From: Lysobacter sp. Root494 | Lineage (GTDB): Bacteria > Pseudomonadota > Gammaproteobacteria > Xanthomonadales > Xanthomonadaceae | Length of the DNA stretch: 64,000 nt | Assembly: GCF_001427225.1 (NCBI RefSeq) | Contig: NZ_LMFH01000005.1 | Location: 327,045-391,044, forward strand | Reading direction: 5' to 3' | In this document: positions 36,523 through 44,595 of the stretch, one piece after another | How positions within the stretch are numbered: the first letter of the stretch is position 1 | Layout of the letters: every line of letters starts with the position of its first letter | Program-made: the position numbers and the translations under genes | Notes under the pieces: model-generated | What the model was told of the DNA's origin: nothing | Database searches by the model: none | The model's input: only the letters and a program-made list of their open reading frames with translations

Positions 36523-36537
36523 GGTGAAAGGATTTCT

Positions 36538-37053
36538 TCAGGAAGACAGGTACTCGCGGGCCATTACCCGTGCGCGATGCAGCCGCGACTTGACCGCTTC
36601 GCGAGACAGGCCCAGTTGCGTGGACATCTCCTCGACCGTCAGGCCCTCAAGGTCGCGCAGCAGGATGATTTCGCGATAGTGCGCCGGCAGGGATTCAAGC
36701 GCCGCGGCCACGTCCTGCCGGTACTCGTTCGATTCCGGATACACGATCGGCAGGATGCATTCGGGTATCTCCTGTCCGGTCAGCAACTTGCGCCCTCGCT
36801 TGAGGCGGTTGCATTCGCGCTTGACGATGCGGAACAGCCACGAGGTGAAGCATTCCAGTTCGCGCAGGTCGCGGAGCTTGCGCGAGACGAGCAGCAGGCT
36901 TTCCTGCACGGCGTCTTCGACGTCGTTGACGATGCAATGGAACTCGGCGTAACGGCGCAGGTTCTGGCGCGACTGCCCCAGCACGCGCTCGAGCGCGAAG
37001 CGGTCGCCCGTGCGGGCGGCTTCGAGATCGCCGGTGACTAGTAGCAGTTCCAT
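36538..37053 (-). CDS. ECF-type RNA polymerase sigma factor
   Basis: A 171-residue two-domain sigma factor. Region 2 reads NDVEDAVQESLLLVSRKLRDLRELECFTSWLFRIVKRECNRL, and region 4 reads LPAHYREIILLRDLEGLTVEEMSTQLGLSREAVKSRLHRARVMA, with a helix-turn-helix. No anti-sigma gene adjoins it. It lies 101 bp upstream of the RiPP precursor on the same strand, so it probably controls or is co-controlled with the MNIO operon, as SigF does for bufferin genes in Caulobacter (analogy). ATG 37053 has GAGG about 11 nt upstream. Confidence 0.9.
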   Translation of the reverse strand: MELLLVTGDLEAARTGDRFALERVLGQSRQNLRRYAEFHCIVNDVEDAVQESLLLVSRKLRDLRELECFTSWLFRIVKRECNRLKRGRKLLTGQEIPECILPIVYPESNEYRQDVAAALESLPAHYREIILLRDLEGLTVEEMSTQLGLSREAVKSRLHRARVMAREYLSS

Positions 37054-37129
37054 TTCGTGGTGGGTCCTCGCGGATCGGGAGAATGCGCGCAGCAGGGGGT
37101 GCGTGCATATCCCAAGAGTGGGGGACCAC

Positions 37130-37167
37130 CGGAAAAGATGCGGGCGTGAAGGCAACCTTCACGCCCG
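37130..37167 (-). terminator. Intrinsic terminator of the pst-phoU operon
   Basis: A perfect 12-bp stem (CGGGCGTGAAGG / CCTTCACGCCCG, 3-nt loop) is followed on the minus strand by CATCTTTTCC. It isolates phoU from the sigma-factor gene. Confidence 0.85.
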
Positions 37168-37240
37168 TATTCAGGAAGCATTTAGTCCTGGGCGCCGATT
37201 CGTGGTTTCACGCCAAGAATGCCCAGGCAGCGGCGAAGGC

Positions 37241-37948
37241 TCAGCCGCGCGGGATGGTGGACTCGTCGCGCTTCTCGCGGGGCGGCAACGGCTCTTCGCC
37301 ACGGACCAGGAACCACACGTTCTCGGCGATGTTGGTGGCGTGGTCGCCAACGCGTTCCATGTTCTTGGCCATGAACAGCAGATGCGTGCAGCCGGTGATG
37401 CTGCGGGCATCTTCCATCATGTAGGTGAGCAGTTCCCGGAACAGGCCGGTATAGGCGACATCGATTTCCGCATCGCGCGCGCGTACGCGCTGTGCGAGTT
37501 CGATGTCGCTGTCCTTGTAGGCGGCGAGCGAGTCGCGCACCTGCTGCACTGCGAGGATACCCAGCGCATGCAGTCCGGCGATGTGCGGCAGCGGCGGGGC
37601 GAGGTTGAGCGCGCGCGATCGTTTGGCGACATTGGCGGCGAGGTCGCCGATGCGCTCGATGTCGGCCGCTATCCGGATCGCGGCGAGGATTTCGCGCAGG
37701 TCGCGCGCCATCGGCCCGCGCAACGCGAGCTTCATTACGTCGTGGCTGATCTCATGCTCGAGCACATCGATCGCCTCGTCGTTTCCGATGATGCGTTCGG
37801 CGGCCTTGTCGTCGCGGCGCTGGACCACGTCGAGCGCGGCGTCGAGCTGCGCGGCGGCCATTTCGCCCATGCGCAGGGTTTCGTTGAGCAAGCGCTTCTG
37901 CTCTTCGTCGTAGCTCTTCACGATGTGGTCGTGCATGTTGGTGCCCAT
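37241..37948 (-). CDS. phoU: Phosphate signalling protein PhoU
   Basis: A 235-residue protein of two homologous three-helix bundles. Metal-binding E/DxxxD signatures occur in the two repeats (RIAADIERIGDLAANVAKRS and MAKNMERVGDHATNIAENV). PhoU links the Pst transporter to PhoR and represses the Pho regulon when phosphate is plentiful. It starts 19 bp after pstB. Confidence 0.97.
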   Translation of the reverse strand: MGTNMHDHIVKSYDEEQKRLLNETLRMGEMAAAQLDAALDVVQRRDDKAAERIIGNDEAIDVLEHEISHDVMKLALRGPMARDLREILAAIRIAADIERIGDLAANVAKRSRALNLAPPLPHIAGLHALGILAVQQVRDSLAAYKDSDIELAQRVRARDAEIDVAYTGLFRELLTYMMEDARSITGCTHLLFMAKNMERVGDHATNIAENVWFLVRGEEPLPPREKRDESTIPRG

Positions 37949-37967
37949 GATGTTGTCTCCTCCGAGG

Positions 37968-38843
37968 TCAGCCGAAGCGACCCGTGATGTAGTCTTCGGT
38001 CTGCTGCCTGGATGGATTGGAGAAGATCGTTTCGGTGGGAGCGTGTTCGATCAGATCGCCCAGGTACATGAAGGCGGTGAAGTCCGACACGCGTGCCGCC
38101 TGCTGCATGTTGTGGGTCACGATCGCGATCGTGTAGTTCTTCTTCAGTTCCTCGACCAGTTGCTCGATGCGGCTGGTCGAGATCGGATCCAGCGCCGAAG
38201 TCGGCTCGTCGAGCAGCAGCACGTCCGGCTTCAGCGCGACGGCGCGGGCGATGCAGAGGCGTTGCTGCTGGCCACCGGACAGGCCCAGCGCGCTCTGTCC
38301 CAGTTTGTCCTTCACCTCGTCCCACAGTGCGCCCTGGCGCAGCGCGCTCTCGACGCGGTCGTTCATCTCCGACTTCGACAGCTTCTCGTGGTGGCGGATG
38401 CCGTAGGCGACGTTCTCGAAGATCGTCATCGGGAAGGGCACCGGCTTCTGGAACACCATGCCAACCTTGCTGCGCAGGCGGTTCATCGGGTATTTCGGGT
38501 CAAGGATGTTTTCGCCATCGAGCAGCACATCGCCCTTGGCTTCCATCTTCGGATATAGCGCATAGATGCGGTTGAAGATGCGCAGCAGCGTTGATTTGCC
38601 GCAGCCGGACGGACCGATCAGCGCGGTGACGCGCTTTTCGGGAATCTCCAGGTTGATGCCCTTCAGTGCGTGGAACTTGTCGTAGTAGAAGTCGACGTTG
38701 CGTGCGGCGAGCTTCACGGACCGGCCGGAAGCTGGCGCCGCCTCGGCGCGGCTGCGCTCGGGCGTGGACACGTTGAGGCGGACGTCATTCATGGCGGCGT
38801 TTCGCGAAGAGGAAGGGGGAAGCGGAGGGTTCGAAAGGTCCAT
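37968..38843 (-). CDS. pstB: Phosphate ABC transporter ATP-binding protein
   Basis: A 291-residue ABC ATPase. Walker A is GPSGCGKST, the Q-loop is in VGMVFQKP, the signature is LSGGQQQR, Walker B is [12 protein letters not shown], and the H-loop is IVTHNM. An N-terminal extension of about 45 residues precedes the core. The start at ATG 38843 has GAGG 8 nt upstream; ATG 38792 is an alternative. It is 9 bp from pstA. Confidence 0.97.
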   Translation of the reverse strand: MDLSNPPLPPSSSRNAAMNDVRLNVSTPERSRAEAAPASGRSVKLAARNVDFYYDKFHALKGINLEIPEKRVTALIGPSGCGKSTLLRIFNRIYALYPKMEAKGDVLLDGENILDPKYPMNRLRSKVGMVFQKPVPFPMTIFENVAYGIRHHEKLSKSEMNDRVESALRQGALWDEVKDKLGQSALGLSGGQQQRLCIARAVALKPDVLLLDEPTSALDPISTSRIEQLVEELKKNYTIAIVTHNMQQAARVSDFTAFMYLGDLIEHAPTETIFSNPSRQQTEDYITGRFG

Positions 38844-38852
38844 GCCGAAGCC

Positions 38853-39740
38853 TCAGTCGTGCGTGATCTTGTTGCGGAGGAGAAAGGTGCGTGCGACAAG
38901 GCTGACCGCGAGCACGAACAGCGTCAGCACCAGCGCGCCGGCCCAGGCGATCGCTTCCCAGTTGGCGAAGCCGCTGCCGGCGAACTTGTACATGACCAGC
39001 GGAACCGCGGCCATCGCGCCGGTGAGATCGGTGCTCCAGAACTCGTTGCCGAACGCGGTGAAAAGGAGCGGCGCGGTTTCGCCCGAGATGCGCGCGAGCG
39101 CGAGCAGGATGCCGGTGACGATGCCGGCGGAGGCGCTGCGGTACAGCACCTGCATGGTCACCTTCCACTGCGGCACGCCGAGCGAAAGTGCGGCTTCGCG
39201 CATCTGTGCCGGCACCAGGCGCAGCATCTCGTCGGTCGTGCGCACGACCACGGGCAGGACGATGAAGGCGAGCGCCAGCGAACCGGCCAGAGCGGAGAAA
39301 TGGCCGCCGGTGTTCATGACGAACACCGCATACACGAACAGGCCGAGCACGATCGACGGTGCCGACAGGAGGATGTCGTTGACGAAGCGCACGGCGGTGC
39401 CGAGCTTGCTGCGGTTGCCGTATTCGGCCAGCCACGTGCCGGCGGCGATGCCCAGCGGCGTGCCGATCAGGATGCCGAGCGCGCACATCACCATGCTCCC
39501 GAAGAACGCGTTCTTCAGGCCGCCTTCTTCCATCGGTGGCGGCTGGTCCTGCGCGAACAGCGCCCAGTTCACGCCACCGATGCCCTTGGCGATCAGCGTC
39601 CACAGGATCCAGCCGAGGAACAGCAGGCCGAACAACGCGGCGACGGTGGCCAGCGCGATGGCTACGCCATTGAAAATGCGGCGGCGCAGATACAGGCCAT
39701 CGGCGGCATGCGAGTGCGTGGATTTCGAGGACGCGTTCAT
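38853..39740 (-). CDS. pstA: Phosphate ABC transporter permease PstA
   Basis: A 295-residue inner-membrane permease with six predicted helices. The EAA-type loop is in MREAALSLGVPQWKVTMQVLYRSASAGIVTGILLALARISGETAPLL. Its ATG overlaps the pstC stop by one base (TGATG), implying translational coupling. Confidence 0.97.
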   Translation of the reverse strand: MNASSKSTHSHAADGLYLRRRIFNGVAIALATVAALFGLLFLGWILWTLIAKGIGGVNWALFAQDQPPPMEEGGLKNAFFGSMVMCALGILIGTPLGIAAGTWLAEYGNRSKLGTAVRFVNDILLSAPSIVLGLFVYAVFVMNTGGHFSALAGSLALAFIVLPVVVRTTDEMLRLVPAQMREAALSLGVPQWKVTMQVLYRSASAGIVTGILLALARISGETAPLLFTAFGNEFWSTDLTGAMAAVPLVMYKFAGSGFANWEAIAWAGALVLTLFVLAVSLVARTFLLRNKITHD

Positions 39741-40708
39741 CAGTTGCCCTCCTTGCGGGACAGCTGCGCGAGCATCAGGCGCGCGATCGCGAGCACGACG
39801 AAGGTGACGATGAACAGCACAAAGCCGAGCAGCAGCAACGCGGAGCGGTAGGTCTCGGTCGCTTCGCCGAAGTCGTTGGCGATCAGTGCGGCGATCGTGG
39901 TGCTGGGTTCGAGCAGTGACTTGGTGAAGCCGACGCTGTTGCCGATCACGAAGGCCACCGCCATCGTCTCGCCGAGCGCGCGGCCCAGGCCGAGGAACAC
40001 GCCGCCGATCACTGCCGAACGCGTGTACGGCAGGACGATGTCCCAGCTCACTTCCCATTTCGTCGAGCCCAGCGCGTAGGCCGATTCCTTCAGGCGCGTC
40101 GGCACGGTGAGGAAGACCTCGCGCATCACCGACGAGATGAAGGGAATCACCATGATCGACAACACGATGCCCGAGGTGAGCATGCCCGCGCCGATCGGCG
40201 GTCCCTGGAACAGCGGTCCGACTACCGGCCACGTGCCGACGTTGTCGTTGAGCCAGGGCACGATGGTTTCGCGCATCACCGGCATCAGCACGAAGAAGCC
40301 CCACATGCCGTAGATGATCGACGGCACGCCGGCGAGCAGTTCGATCGCCGAACTCACCGGACCGCGCAGCCAGCGCGGTGCGACTTCGGTGAGGAAGAAC
40401 GCGATGCCGAAACTCACCGGCACCGCGATCGCCATCGCAATGACCGCGGTGACCACCGTGCCGTAGATCGGCACGAGTGCGCCGTACTTGTCCTCGACCG
40501 GGTTCCAGTCGCTGGAGAAGAAGAAGCTCAGGCCCTGAACCTGGAGTGCGGCGCGACCGCCCCACAGCATCGACAGCGCGGCGCCGGCGAGGGCGACCAG
40601 CACGAACAGGGCAGTCCCGGTCAGCACCCAGCGGAACAGCTTGTCGTTGCGCGCGTCGGCGACGTCGCGGCTGCTCGCACGGTTGGCGGGGAGGGCGGTA
40701 GCGTTCAT
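39740..40708 (-). CDS. pstC: Phosphate ABC transporter permease PstC
   Basis: A 322-residue permease. Motifs include AIELLAGVPSIIYGMWGFFVLMP and LKESAYALGSTKWEVSWDIVLPYTRSAVIGGVFLGLGRALGETMAV. There is no good SD of its own; instead its ATG overlaps, as ATGA, the stop of a 37-codon frame that has a good SD, suggesting coupled translation. Confidence 0.97.
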   Translation of the reverse strand: MNATALPANRASSRDVADARNDKLFRWVLTGTALFVLVALAGAALSMLWGGRAALQVQGLSFFFSSDWNPVEDKYGALVPIYGTVVTAVIAMAIAVPVSFGIAFFLTEVAPRWLRGPVSSAIELLAGVPSIIYGMWGFFVLMPVMRETIVPWLNDNVGTWPVVGPLFQGPPIGAGMLTSGIVLSIMVIPFISSVMREVFLTVPTRLKESAYALGSTKWEVSWDIVLPYTRSAVIGGVFLGLGRALGETMAVAFVIGNSVGFTKSLLEPSTTIAALIANDFGEATETYRSALLLLGFVLFIVTFVVLAIARLMLAQLSRKEGN

Positions 40709-40818
40709 TCGCGTGTGCTTGCCTGGTTCCACTTGCCGGCGTCGGCTTCCTGATTCCCGGGGCGGACGGCGGGCGACGGGGTCATGAAGCCCGGAAGGAC
40801 GAAACGGGTGGATTTCAT
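40705..40818 (-). CDS. Candidate 37-codon frame translationally coupled to pstC
   Basis: The frame starts at ATG 40818 (MKSTRFVLPGFMTPSP...) with GGAG 8 nt upstream, and ends NQASTRE with TGA overlapping the pstC ATG by 4 bp. It has no recognisable domain. It lies just downstream of a Pho box, so it would be the first frame on the pstCAB-phoU message. It may be a true small protein or only a device to load ribosomes onto pstC. Confidence 0.5.
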   Translation of the reverse strand: MKSTRFVLPGFMTPSPAVRPGNQEADAGKWNQASTRE

Positions 40819-40874
40819 GGATGCGACTCCAGGGGACCTGCGGCCTGCGGACGTCGCTATGAAATGATGTTTTT

Positions 40875-40914
40875 GTTACAGGGGAATGACATTTCCCTGT
40901 AATGCGGTTGTCAT
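40875..40914 (-). promoter_or_regulatory. Pho-box-like sites upstream of pstC
   Basis: On the minus strand ATGTCAT-TCCC-CTGTAAC (40875-40892) matches the PhoB direct-repeat layout (7-4-7) and points towards pstC. Next to it, on the plus strand, CTGTAAT-GCGG-TTGTCAT (40897-40914) has the same layout in the opposite direction, so the pair forms a dyad TTACAGGG...CCCTGTAA. A TTCATA -10 candidate follows the first box at about 11 nt. Confidence 0.65.
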
Positions 40915-41032
40915 CGGCGGATAGTGGCGTCCGGGCGCCGCGACTTGGGTGGTGTTCGGGCTTCCGTGTCGCCTTATGTCTGCCAGCCCGGCCAAGGCAC
41001 CGCCTCGGCGCAAGCCGGTCCCTGGGCTCGCC

Positions 41033-41060
41033 GAAAAAAAAGCGGGCCATGAGGCCCGCT
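41033..41060 (-). terminator. Intrinsic terminator of pstS
   Basis: On the minus strand an 8-bp stem AGCGGGCC / GGCCCGCT with loop TCAT is followed by eight T. It separates pstS from pstCAB-phoU, so pstS can be made in excess. Confidence 0.92.
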
Positions 41061-41086
41061 TTCCCGTTCCAGCGGATCCGGCTGGA

Positions 41087-42121
41087 TCAGAACTTCATGT
41101 TCTGCGCCCAGTAGGCTTCGATCTGCTTCACCAGCGCATCCGGCAGCGGCACATAGTCCAGGGCCTTGGCCGAGGCGTCGCCGTTGGCGTAGGCCCAGGT
41201 GAAGAATTCCTTGGCGTTCTTCGCACCGGCGGCGTTCTTCGGCTGCTTGTACATCAGGATGAAGTTGGTTGCGGTGATCGGCCACGACTTCTCGCCCGGG
41301 GCATTCGTCATCACCAGGTAGAAGTCCTTGGCATTCGCCCAGTCGGCGTTCGCGGCGGCGGCCTGGAAAGTGTCGTCGGATGGCAGCACGTAGTTGCCGG
41401 CGGCGTTCTTCATGCGCGAATAAGCCATCTTGTTCTGCAGTGCATACGACAGCTCGACGTAACCGATGCCGCCCTTGATCTGCTTCACGTAGGCAGCGAC
41501 GCCTTCGTTGCCCTTGCCGCCGATGCCGACCGGCCACTTCACCGCGGTGCCTTCGCCGACCTTGGTCTGCCACTCCGGGCTGACCTTGGACAGGAAGTTG
41601 ACGAAGTTGAAGGTGGTGCCCGAACCGTCGGAACGGTGCACGACGGTGATCTTGCTGTCGGGCAGCTGCACGCCGCTGTTGAGGGCGACGATGGCCGGAT
41701 CATTCCACTTGATGATCTTGCCGAGGAAGATGTTGGCGAGGGTCGCGCCGTCCAGCTTCAACGCGCCCGAGGCGACGCCCGGGACGTTGAGCACCGGCAC
41801 CACGCCGCCGATCACGGACGGGAACTGGGCGAGGCCGTACTTGGCCAGCTCTTCCGGCTTCAGCGGGGCGTCGGACGAACCGAAGTCCACGGTGCCGGCC
41901 TTGATCTGGGCGATACCGCCGCCTGAGCCGATCGACTGGTAGTTGACCTTCTTGCCGGTGGACTTCGCGTACTCGGACGACCACTTCGACATGATGGGAT
42001 ACACGAACGACGCGCCGGCGCCGGTGACGTCGGCGGCGAACGCATTGGCCGCGACGGTCGTGGCGATGGCCACGGCGGCGACACGGAACTTGAGGGTCTT
42101 GAACATCATCGACTTGCGCAC
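41087..42121 (-). CDS. pstS: Periplasmic phosphate-binding protein PstS
   Basis: A 344-residue solute-binding protein. The signal peptide (FRVAAVAIATTVAANAFA) precedes ADVTGAGASFVYPIMSKWSSEYA. Phosphate-contact segments include SIGSGGGIAQIKAGTVDFGSSDAPL and HRSDGSGTTFNFVNFLS. A GTG start at 42121 is chosen since AGGAG lies 7 nt upstream; the ATG at 42109, four codons later, is too far from that SD. Confidence 0.95.
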   Translation of the reverse strand: MRKSMMFKTLKFRVAAVAIATTVAANAFAADVTGAGASFVYPIMSKWSSEYAKSTGKKVNYQSIGSGGGIAQIKAGTVDFGSSDAPLKPEELAKYGLAQFPSVIGGVVPVLNVPGVASGALKLDGATLANIFLGKIIKWNDPAIVALNSGVQLPDSKITVVHRSDGSGTTFNFVNFLSKVSPEWQTKVGEGTAVKWPVGIGGKGNEGVAAYVKQIKGGIGYVELSYALQNKMAYSRMKNAAGNYVLPSDDTFQAAAANADWANAKDFYLVMTNAPGEKSWPITATNFILMYKQPKNAAGAKNAKEFFTWAYANGDASAKALDYVPLPDALVKQIEAYWAQNMKF

Positions 42122-42173
42122 GGATGGACTCCTGGAGAGAAACGACGGGCGTTGCCCGCTCGGTGCGCATTCC

Positions 42174-42224
42174 ATAACGGTTCGATGACAGCAGGGCGTC
42201 GGAGATGTTTCAGCGGGATGACAG
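42174..42224 (-). promoter_or_regulatory. Two Pho-box-like sites upstream of pstS
   Basis: On the minus strand CTGTCAT-CCCG-CTGAAAC (42207-42224) and CTGTCAT-CGAA-CCGTTAT (42174-42191) each have the 7-4-7 layout of PhoB boxes. Their starts are 33 bp apart, about three helical turns. The second box begins about 53 nt before the pstS start. The remainder of 42122-42459 shows only the oprP terminator. Confidence 0.65.
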
Positions 42225-42390
42225 CGCGTGCGGCATTCAGTCCGTGCGTGTCCTTGTAGAGCGGAGATTGCCCTGCTGCCTTCGGTGACGAGCACAGACA
42301 GTTGTTGTGGCACCAGGTTTGCGCGCTGCCGTGTCCGCGAAGAGCGACACCGCGCAGGCGCGACGCTACAAGACGCGGTGACATGGGCGC

Positions 42391-42425
42391 GAAAAGAAAA
42401 AGGGGCGCGGTGTGAGCCGCGCCCC
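42391..42425 (-). terminator. Intrinsic terminator of the OprP-type porin gene
   Basis: On the minus strand GGGGCGCGG and CCGCGCCCC flank a 6-nt loop and are followed by TTTTTCTTTTC. Confidence 0.9.
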
Positions 42426-42459
42426 AAATCTTCCAGGGAGGGAGAAAACGTGTTGCGTA

Positions 42460-43626
42460 TTACCAGTAGAACTGCAGGCGGGCTTCGATCGCGTTCGGGT
42501 TGTCTTCGAGGACGCCCTTTTCCTGGTTGACCATCACGTAGTCCAGCATGAACTTGAAGTTCGAGCGCCAGTACCAGTTTACGCCCGCGGTGATGCTGTC
42601 CATTTCGCCGCCGACGACAGCGCCGTCGGTCAGGTCGATCGTGTCGTAGCGCAGGCCCAGCTGCCACAGGCCCTTGGCCGGATCGTCCGGCAGGCCGGTG
42701 GTCGGCACGCCGGCCTTGTAGCCCCAGGTCTCGCCCGTGATGTTCCACAGGCCCGAGACGTAGTAGCCGTCGCCGCTGAAGTCGTCGGCGCCGTCGTAGC
42801 GCTGGACATCGATACCCATGTATTCGGCCTGCAGCTTGAACGGGCCGCGGACCCATAGTGCTTCGGCACCGATGGTGCTGGCGCGGTCGCTGCGGTTCAG
42901 GCCGCTGCTGCCGGTATCGACGAAGCGGGTGCCAACCATGTCGGCCATCGGACGCGCACGCAGGCGGATCACGTCGCCGTCGGTGTCCTTGTCGAGATAC
43001 GAAGCGCCGATGTGGAAGATGTTGCCGGCTTCATTGATCGGAGCCCAGTAGCCGCGCAGGGCGTAGCCGCTGCCGTGCTCGCGGTTGCGGGTCAGTTCAC
43101 GGCCGAAGTAGCTGCCGGTCAGGCCCCAGTTGACATCGCCGTAGTTGTACTGGAAGCCAACGCGGCGTGGGGTGCCAAGCGTGTTGGTGATCGACGATTT
43201 CGAGATGAAGTCGTTGTTCTTGGTCGACGACAGTTCTTCCAGCGTCGCGCCCGGCTGCTTGAACTGGCCGACCTGCACGAAGTGGTTGGCGTTGTTGCCG
43301 AACTTGTACTTGACGTTCGCGTCGAGCCACTTGTCGTCCTTGGCGTCGTAACCGAGCACCCACTCGATGTTGCCCGGGCCCTTGCCCTTGAGCACGAGCT
43401 CGGCGCGGCGCAGTTCCTGGAGGGAGTCCTCGCCGTCGAGGTCGCTCGACGAGTCGGCGCCGTAGTCGATGGTGTCGGTATCGAAGCTGTAGAAATCGGC
43501 CTGCACCAGGCCCTCGAAGGAGACTTCCGAACCGCCGATGACGTCGAGCGCGACTTCGGCGTGGGCAGTTGGCGCGACGAGTGCGGCCAGCAGGGCAACG
43601 GACAGGGTGCTGCGGGAGAGTTTCAT
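42460..43626 (-). CDS. oprP: OprO/OprP-type phosphate-selective porin
   Basis: A 388-residue outer-membrane porin. A signal peptide (TLSVALLAALVAPTAHA) is followed by a beta-barrel with alternating strands and family segments such as RRAELVLKGKGPGNIEWVLGYDAKDDKWLDANVKYKFG and VGQFKQPGATLEELSSTKNNDFI, ending in LQFYW. Such porins let phosphate or polyphosphate into the periplasm during starvation. Position directly upstream of pstS and a Pho-box-like site fit that role. The choice between OprP and OprO cannot be made. Confidence 0.9.
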   Translation of the reverse strand: MKLSRSTLSVALLAALVAPTAHAEVALDVIGGSEVSFEGLVQADFYSFDTDTIDYGADSSSDLDGEDSLQELRRAELVLKGKGPGNIEWVLGYDAKDDKWLDANVKYKFGNNANHFVQVGQFKQPGATLEELSSTKNNDFISKSSITNTLGTPRRVGFQYNYGDVNWGLTGSYFGRELTRNREHGSGYALRGYWAPINEAGNIFHIGASYLDKDTDGDVIRLRARPMADMVGTRFVDTGSSGLNRSDRASTIGAEALWVRGPFKLQAEYMGIDVQRYDGADDFSGDGYYVSGLWNITGETWGYKAGVPTTGLPDDPAKGLWQLGLRYDTIDLTDGAVVGGEMDSITAGVNWYWRSNFKFMLDYVMVNQEKGVLEDNPNAIEARLQFYW

Positions 43627-43679
43627 GGCATTAGCCCTTGGGGCGGGTGGAGAGGACCCGCGCAGGCTAAGTAGTGAAG

Positions 43680-43697
43680 ATTGCGTAAATATGACAA
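43680..43697 (-). promoter_or_regulatory. Pho-box-like site upstream of the porin gene
   Basis: The minus strand reads TTGTCAT-ATTT-ACGCAAT, a good first half-site and a weaker second one, about 54 nt upstream of the porin ATG. Confidence 0.45.
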
Positions 43698-43772
43698 CGC
43701 TGACTTATTTCGGCGCAATGACCATTCGGTGACGACGCTTGCGCGACAGAGCAAAAGCGACCGGAAAGGCTG

Positions 43773-43832
43773 CTCCCTTCGCCCCGCTTGCGGGGAGAGG
43801 GACAGCGGCGCGTAGCGCCGCAGGGTGAGGGG
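43773..43832. repeat. Dispersed CCCCGCTTGCGGGGAGAGGGACAGCG repeat
   Basis: The element has a CCCCGCTTGCGGGG hairpin followed by a GCGGCGCGTAGCGCCGC hairpin and ends in GGTGAGGGG. It is the same family as 15168-15312 and lies just after the nth stop codon. Confidence 0.75.
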
Positions 43833-43839
43833 AGGCCTG

Positions 43840-44595
43840 CTAGCGCGTTGCCGGCACAGGCTCACCCGGCGTCTTGTCCCTAAAACGGCAGATGTCGCGG
43901 ATCACGCAATGCGGACAGTCCGGTTTGCGCGCCTTGCACACGTAGCGACCGTGCAGGATCAGCCAGTGGTGCGCGTCCTGCAGGTAGTGCGAGGGAACTA
44001 CCGTTTCGAGTCCCGCTTCGACCTGGCGCACGTCCTTGCCCGGCGCCAGACCCGTGCGATTGGAGACACGGAAGATGTGCGTGTCGACCGCGATGGTCGG
44101 CTCGCCAAACGCAGTGTTGAGCACGACGTTCGCGGTCTTGCGGCCGACGCCCGGCAGCGCTTCGAGCGCAGCGCGATCGCGCGGCACTTCGCCGCCGTGT
44201 TTCTCGATCAACTGGTGCGCCATCGCTACCACGTTCGCGGCCTTGGTATTGAACAGGCCGATGGTGGAGATGTATGGCTTCAGGCCTTCCACACCGAGAG
44301 CGGCGATCTTCGCGGGTGTGTCGGCGACCGGAAACAGCTTGCGCGTCGCCTTGTTCACGCCGACGTCGGTGGCCTGCGCCGACAACGTCACGGCCACCAG
44401 CAGTTCGTAAGGCGTGGTGTATTCGAGTTCGGTGGTCGGTTTCGGGTTGAGTTCGGCCAGGCGCGAGAACATCTCCTCGATCTCGGCCGGCGAGAGTTGC
44501 GAAGGCGAACGCGCCCTGCGCTTCGCTACGTTTTTCTTCGCCACTTTCTTTGCCTTGACGGGGGCTCTCTGCCTGGAAGTCGCCACGCGTGTCAT
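43840..44595 (-). CDS. nth: Endonuclease III
   Basis: A 251-residue DNA glycosylase/AP lyase for oxidised pyrimidines. The helix-hairpin-helix LPGVGRKTANVVLNTAFGEPTIAVDTHIFRV contains the catalytic Lys and Asp. The iron-sulfur cluster Cys pattern (C-x6-C-x2-C-x5-C) is CKARKPDCPHCVIRDIC. A Lys/Arg-rich tail of about 35 residues precedes the core, making it longer than E. coli Nth (211). Its ATG overlaps the stop of the upstream gene by 4 bp. Confidence 0.95.
   Translation of the reverse strand: MTRVATSRQRAPVKAKKVAKKNVAKRRARSPSQLSPAEIEEMFSRLAELNPKPTTELEYTTPYELLVAVTLSAQATDVGVNKATRKLFPVADTPAKIAALGVEGLKPYISTIGLFNTKAANVVAMAHQLIEKHGGEVPRDRAALEALPGVGRKTANVVLNTAFGEPTIAVDTHIFRVSNRTGLAPGKDVRQVEAGLETVVPSHYLQDAHHWLILHGRYVCKARKPDCPHCVIRDICRFRDKTPGEPVPATR

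Noticed and set aside
36107-36679. A 190-codon frame antisense to the RiPP precursor.
   Set aside because: It overlaps the precursor and sigma genes, which have clear motifs and an SD; the antisense frame has neither.
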